Shown piece after piece: positions 13,493 through 15,044 of a stretch of 15,044 nucleotides of DNA. The stretch's first letter is position 1. Each line of letters begins with the position of its first letter. The notes under the pieces are model-generated. The model had not been told where the DNA came from. It did no database searches and saw nothing but the letters and a program-made list of their open reading frames with translations. Source of the DNA: Lachnospiraceae bacterium (GTDB lineage Bacteria; Bacillota; Clostridia; Lachnospirales; Lachnospiraceae); NCBI GenBank assembly GCA_900771955.1, contig CAAGPW010000258.1:1-15044 (forward strand), read 5' to 3'. The position numbers and the translations under genes were made by a program.

Positions 13493-13649
13493 ACAGGACA
13501 GACACTAATACCGGCGACCGCTGGTATTAATGCCGCCGCAGATGCGGATGGCACAAGCCAGGGAGCATGCCTGGAACCGAAAAGTTTCAGGCATGCTTGT
13601 TTGGATTGTCCTGTAGATTTTTACAGCAGATGCTCTGCCGCAAAAATCT
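13493..13649 (+). other. Multi-hairpin structured element between dnaK and dnaJ
   Basis: Five paired regions cover most of the spacer. P1: ACAGGACA (13493-13500) with TGTCCTGT (13607-13614) closes the unit. P2: a 10-bp stem, 13506-13515 with 13520-13529, loop GACC, one G-U pair. P3: TGCC/GGCA (13531-13534, 13550-13553) with inner CCGC/GCGG (13536-13539, 13544-13547). P4: a 14-bp stem, 13564-13577 with 13584-13597, loop CGAAAA, one G-U pair. P5: an 8-bp stem AGATTTTT/AAAAATCT (13615-13622, 13642-13649) with inner GCAGA/TCTGC. Together they resemble a closed multi-branch junction followed by a further hairpin. It could be an RNA that tunes dnaJ expression, a separate small RNA, or a small mobile palindromic element. 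P4 has only a short T-run after it, so it is at best a weak terminator. No known RNA family is recognised. Confidence 0.6.
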
Positions 13650-13660
13650 ATGTGACAATT

Positions 13661-13699
13661 TTGACAATAGTTTAGGCTGTTTATATAGCTGTCTATATA
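13661..13699 (+). promoter_or_regulatory. Probable internal promoter for dnaJ with an inverted repeat at the -10
   Basis: TTGACA (13661-13666) is a perfect -35, and TATAGC (13684-13689) lies 17 nt downstream as a moderate -10. An inverted repeat TATATAG-CTGT-CTATATA (13682-13699) covers the -10 and the expected start and could be an operator. TGACAAT also occurs twice with 9-nt spacing (13653 and 13662). The promoter would let dnaJ be made independently of CIRCE control. Confidence 0.6.
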
Positions 13700-13720
13700 T
13701 GTGAGAAGAGGGAATTGAAA

Positions 13721-14896
13721 ATGGCTGAACAGAAAAGAGATTATTATGAAGTGCTCGGCGTAGACCGAAACGCCGATGAAACAGCGATTAAAAAAGCATA
13801 TCGTGTTTTGGCAAAGAAATATCATCCGGATGCGAATCCGGGCGATAAGGAAGCGGAAAGAAAATTTAAAGAGGCATCCGAGGCATATGCGGTACTTAGT
13901 GATGCAGAAAAAAGAAAGCAGTATGATCAGTTTGGTCATGCGGCATTTGATGGAAGCGCAGGCGGCGGAGCAGGTGGATTTGATTTCTCCGGTATGGATA
14001 TGGGAGATATCTTCGGAGATATTTTCGGAGACTTTTTCGGCGGCGGAAGCAGAAGCAGAAGAACAAACAATGGACCGATGAAAGGCGCAAATATCCGTAC
14101 CAGCATCCGGATTACGTTTGAAGAAGCGGTCTTTGGCTGTGAAAAAGAGATAGAACTGGTTCTGAAGGATGAATGCAAAACCTGTCATGGAAGCGGTGCA
14201 AAACCGGGTACTTCCAAAGAAACCTGCCCGAAGTGCGGTGGTAAGGGAAAGGTTGTATACAGCCAGCAGTCACTGTTTGGCATGGTACAGAATGTCCAGA
14301 CCTGTCCGGATTGTAACGGAACCGGTCAGATCATTAAGGAAAAATGCCCGGATTGCCGGGGAACCGGATATATCGCGAGCAAAAAGAAGATACAGGTATC
14401 TATCCCGGCAGGTATTGATGACGGACAGAGCGTAAGAATCCGTGAAAAAGGAGAACCTGGCATCAATGGAGGACCGCGTGGAGACCTTCTTGTGGAAGTG
14501 ATCGTGTCCAGACATCCGATCTTCCAGAGACAGGATATGAATATTTATTCTACTGCACCGATCTCATTTGCCCAGGCAGCACTTGGCGGAGAAGTCCGGA
14601 TCAACACCGTAGACGGAGATGTGCTCTATGAGGTAAAACCGGGTACACAGACCGATACCAAGATCCGGTTAAAGGGAAAAGGAGTTCCGTCTCTGCGCAA
14701 CAAGGCAGTGCGTGGTGATCAGTATGTAACACTGGTCGTACAGGTGCCGACAGGACTGAATGAAGCTGCAAAAGAGGCCCTTCGCGCATTTGATGAGCAG
14801 ACCGGACAGACTTTGAAAAAGCAGACAGCATCTGACGCAAAACCAAAGAAGAAGGGCTTTAAAGACAAATTAAAAGAGGCTTTTGACGAAAAATAG
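13721..14896 (+). CDS. dnaJ: Hsp40 co-chaperone DnaJ
   Basis: DnaJ delivers substrate to DnaK and stimulates its ATPase. The 391-residue protein is a complete class I DnaJ. It has a J domain with the HPD tripeptide at 35-37 (KKYHPDANPG) and a Gly/Phe-rich region (about 75-112). Four zinc-binding CxxCxGxG repeats follow (cysteine pairs near 152/155, 169/172, 195/198 and 209/212), then the C-terminal substrate-binding domains. I chose ATG 13721 because AGAGGG lies 8 nt upstream; a TTG two codons earlier would sit only about 2 nt from that site. It is the last gene of the heat-shock cluster here, separated from dnaK by the structured element and a likely internal promoter, and followed by a clear terminator. 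Confidence 0.98.
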   Translation: MAEQKRDYYEVLGVDRNADETAIKKAYRVLAKKYHPDANPGDKEAERKFKEASEAYAVLSDAEKRKQYDQFGHAAFDGSAGGGAGGFDFSGMDMGDIFGDIFGDFFGGGSRSRRTNNGPMKGANIRTSIRITFEEAVFGCEKEIELVLKDECKTCHGSGAKPGTSKETCPKCGGKGKVVYSQQSLFGMVQNVQTCPDCNGTGQIIKEKCPDCRGTGYIASKKKIQVSIPAGIDDGQSVRIREKGEPGINGGPRGDLLVEVIVSRHPIFQRQDMNIYSTAPISFAQAALGGEVRINTVDGDVLYEVKPGTQTDTKIRLKGKGVPSLRNKAVRGDQYVTLVVQVPTGLNEAAKEALRAFDEQTGQTLKKQTASDAKPKKKGFKDKLKEAFDEK

Positions 14897-14919
14897 TCGT
14901 TTTCCTGGAACGTAATCAG

Positions 14920-14948
14920 TTGACTTCACAGGAAAGACGTTGTACACT
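14920..14948 (+). promoter_or_regulatory. Promoter of the gene downstream of dnaJ
   Basis: TTGACT (14920-14925) and TACACT (14943-14948) are 17 nt apart. The -10 lies inside the 5' arm of the dnaJ terminator, so transcripts starting near 14955 lack most of that arm. They should pass the terminator and reach the ATG at 15016. Confidence 0.6.
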
Positions 14949-14994
14949 TTTGATATCTGAGAACAGGTTTTTTGGGTATCAAAAGTGTTTTTTT
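14944..14994 (+). terminator. Intrinsic terminator of the dnaK-dnaJ operon
   Basis: A perfect 12-bp stem (14944-14955 with 14977-14988) is followed by a run of seven T residues (14988-14994). The loop is 21 nt. It ends transcripts coming from dnaJ, 48 nt after its stop codon. Confidence 0.88.
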
Positions 14995-15015
14995 GATTTA
15001 AAAGGAGTGGAGGGA

Positions 15016-15044
15016 ATGAGTTATAGAGGGACATCTTCCGATGA
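15016..15044 (+). CDS. Start of an unidentified gene (3' end outside window)
   Basis: ATG at 15016 opens MSYRGTSSD and runs off the window. AAAGGAG (15001-15007) lies 8 nt upstream and a promoter-like sequence is at 14920-14948. Nine residues are too few to identify it. In B. subtilis prmA follows dnaJ, but the opening here does not clearly resemble it and a separate promoter and terminator intervene. Confidence 0.5.

Noticed and set aside
13564..13604. Hairpin P4 as a strong terminator of dnaK
   Set aside because: The 14-bp stem is strong but is followed by TGTTTGG rather than a T-tract. A complete terminator here would also leave dnaJ wholly dependent on its internal promoter. Partial attenuation remains possible.
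13505..14188. A 227-codon minus-strand ORF antisense to the start of dnaJ and across the dnaK-dnaJ spacer
   Set aside because: It mirrors the dnaJ coding pattern, has no convincing ribosome binding site or promoter, and its product has no recognisable domain. The spacer part is explained better by RNA structure.

Overview
The window is a stretch of Firmicutes chromosome, most likely from a spore-forming Clostridia of the Lachnospiraceae type. This rests on three things: two sporulation genes (gpr, spoIIP), a CIRCE-controlled hrcA-grpE-dnaK-dnaJ cluster, and a gene order (comEC, holA, rpsT on the other strand, gpr, spoIIP, lepA, hemW, hrcA, grpE, dnaK, dnaJ) that from memory is widely conserved in Clostridia. 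Species cannot be named from the sequence alone. I see no phage, plasmid, CRISPR, toxin or defence genes.

Layout. 1-1247: the 3' end of comEC (DNA-uptake channel), then holA (DNA polymerase III delta). 1248-1528: no convincing gene, but copy A of a roughly 100-nt structured repeat, a tiny ORF with a good ribosome binding site, and the rpsT terminator. 1529-1907: rpsT on the minus strand with a TTG start, a leader hairpin and a near-consensus promoter. 1978-4325: gpr and spoIIP, with a sigma-E-like promoter across the gpr stop codon. 4415-5632: a stand-alone iron-type alcohol dehydrogenase with its own promoter. 5796-8777: lepA-hemW, translationally coupled, with a strong promoter. 8856-9458: an unrecognised four-helix membrane protein with a QWQNNG-repeat N-terminus and its own promoter and terminator. 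9459-9776: that terminator, copy B of the repeat (inverted relative to copy A), a 21-bp tandem repeat, A-tracts and the hrcA promoter. 9777-14896: CIRCE operator, hrcA, grpE, dnaK, a 232-nt structured spacer, and dnaJ. 14897-15044: a terminator overlapping a promoter, then the first codons of another gene.

How the genes work together. HrcA represses its own operon through the single CIRCE site, so the repressor and the DnaK/DnaJ/GrpE chaperone machine are made as one heat-shock unit. dnaJ also appears to have a separate promoter behind the structured spacer. LepA (ribosome back-translocase) and HemW (heme chaperone) are housekeeping. GPR degrades small acid-soluble spore proteins at germination, and SpoIIP cuts septal peptidoglycan during engulfment. 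The alcohol dehydrogenase and the membrane protein look like lineage-specific insertions into an otherwise conserved block, since each has its own transcription signals.

Most of the window is ordinary core genome. The parts not explained by known genes are the multi-hairpin dnaK-dnaJ spacer, the inverted pair of structured repeats, and the promoter that begins inside the dnaJ terminator. I do not claim a new multi-gene system.
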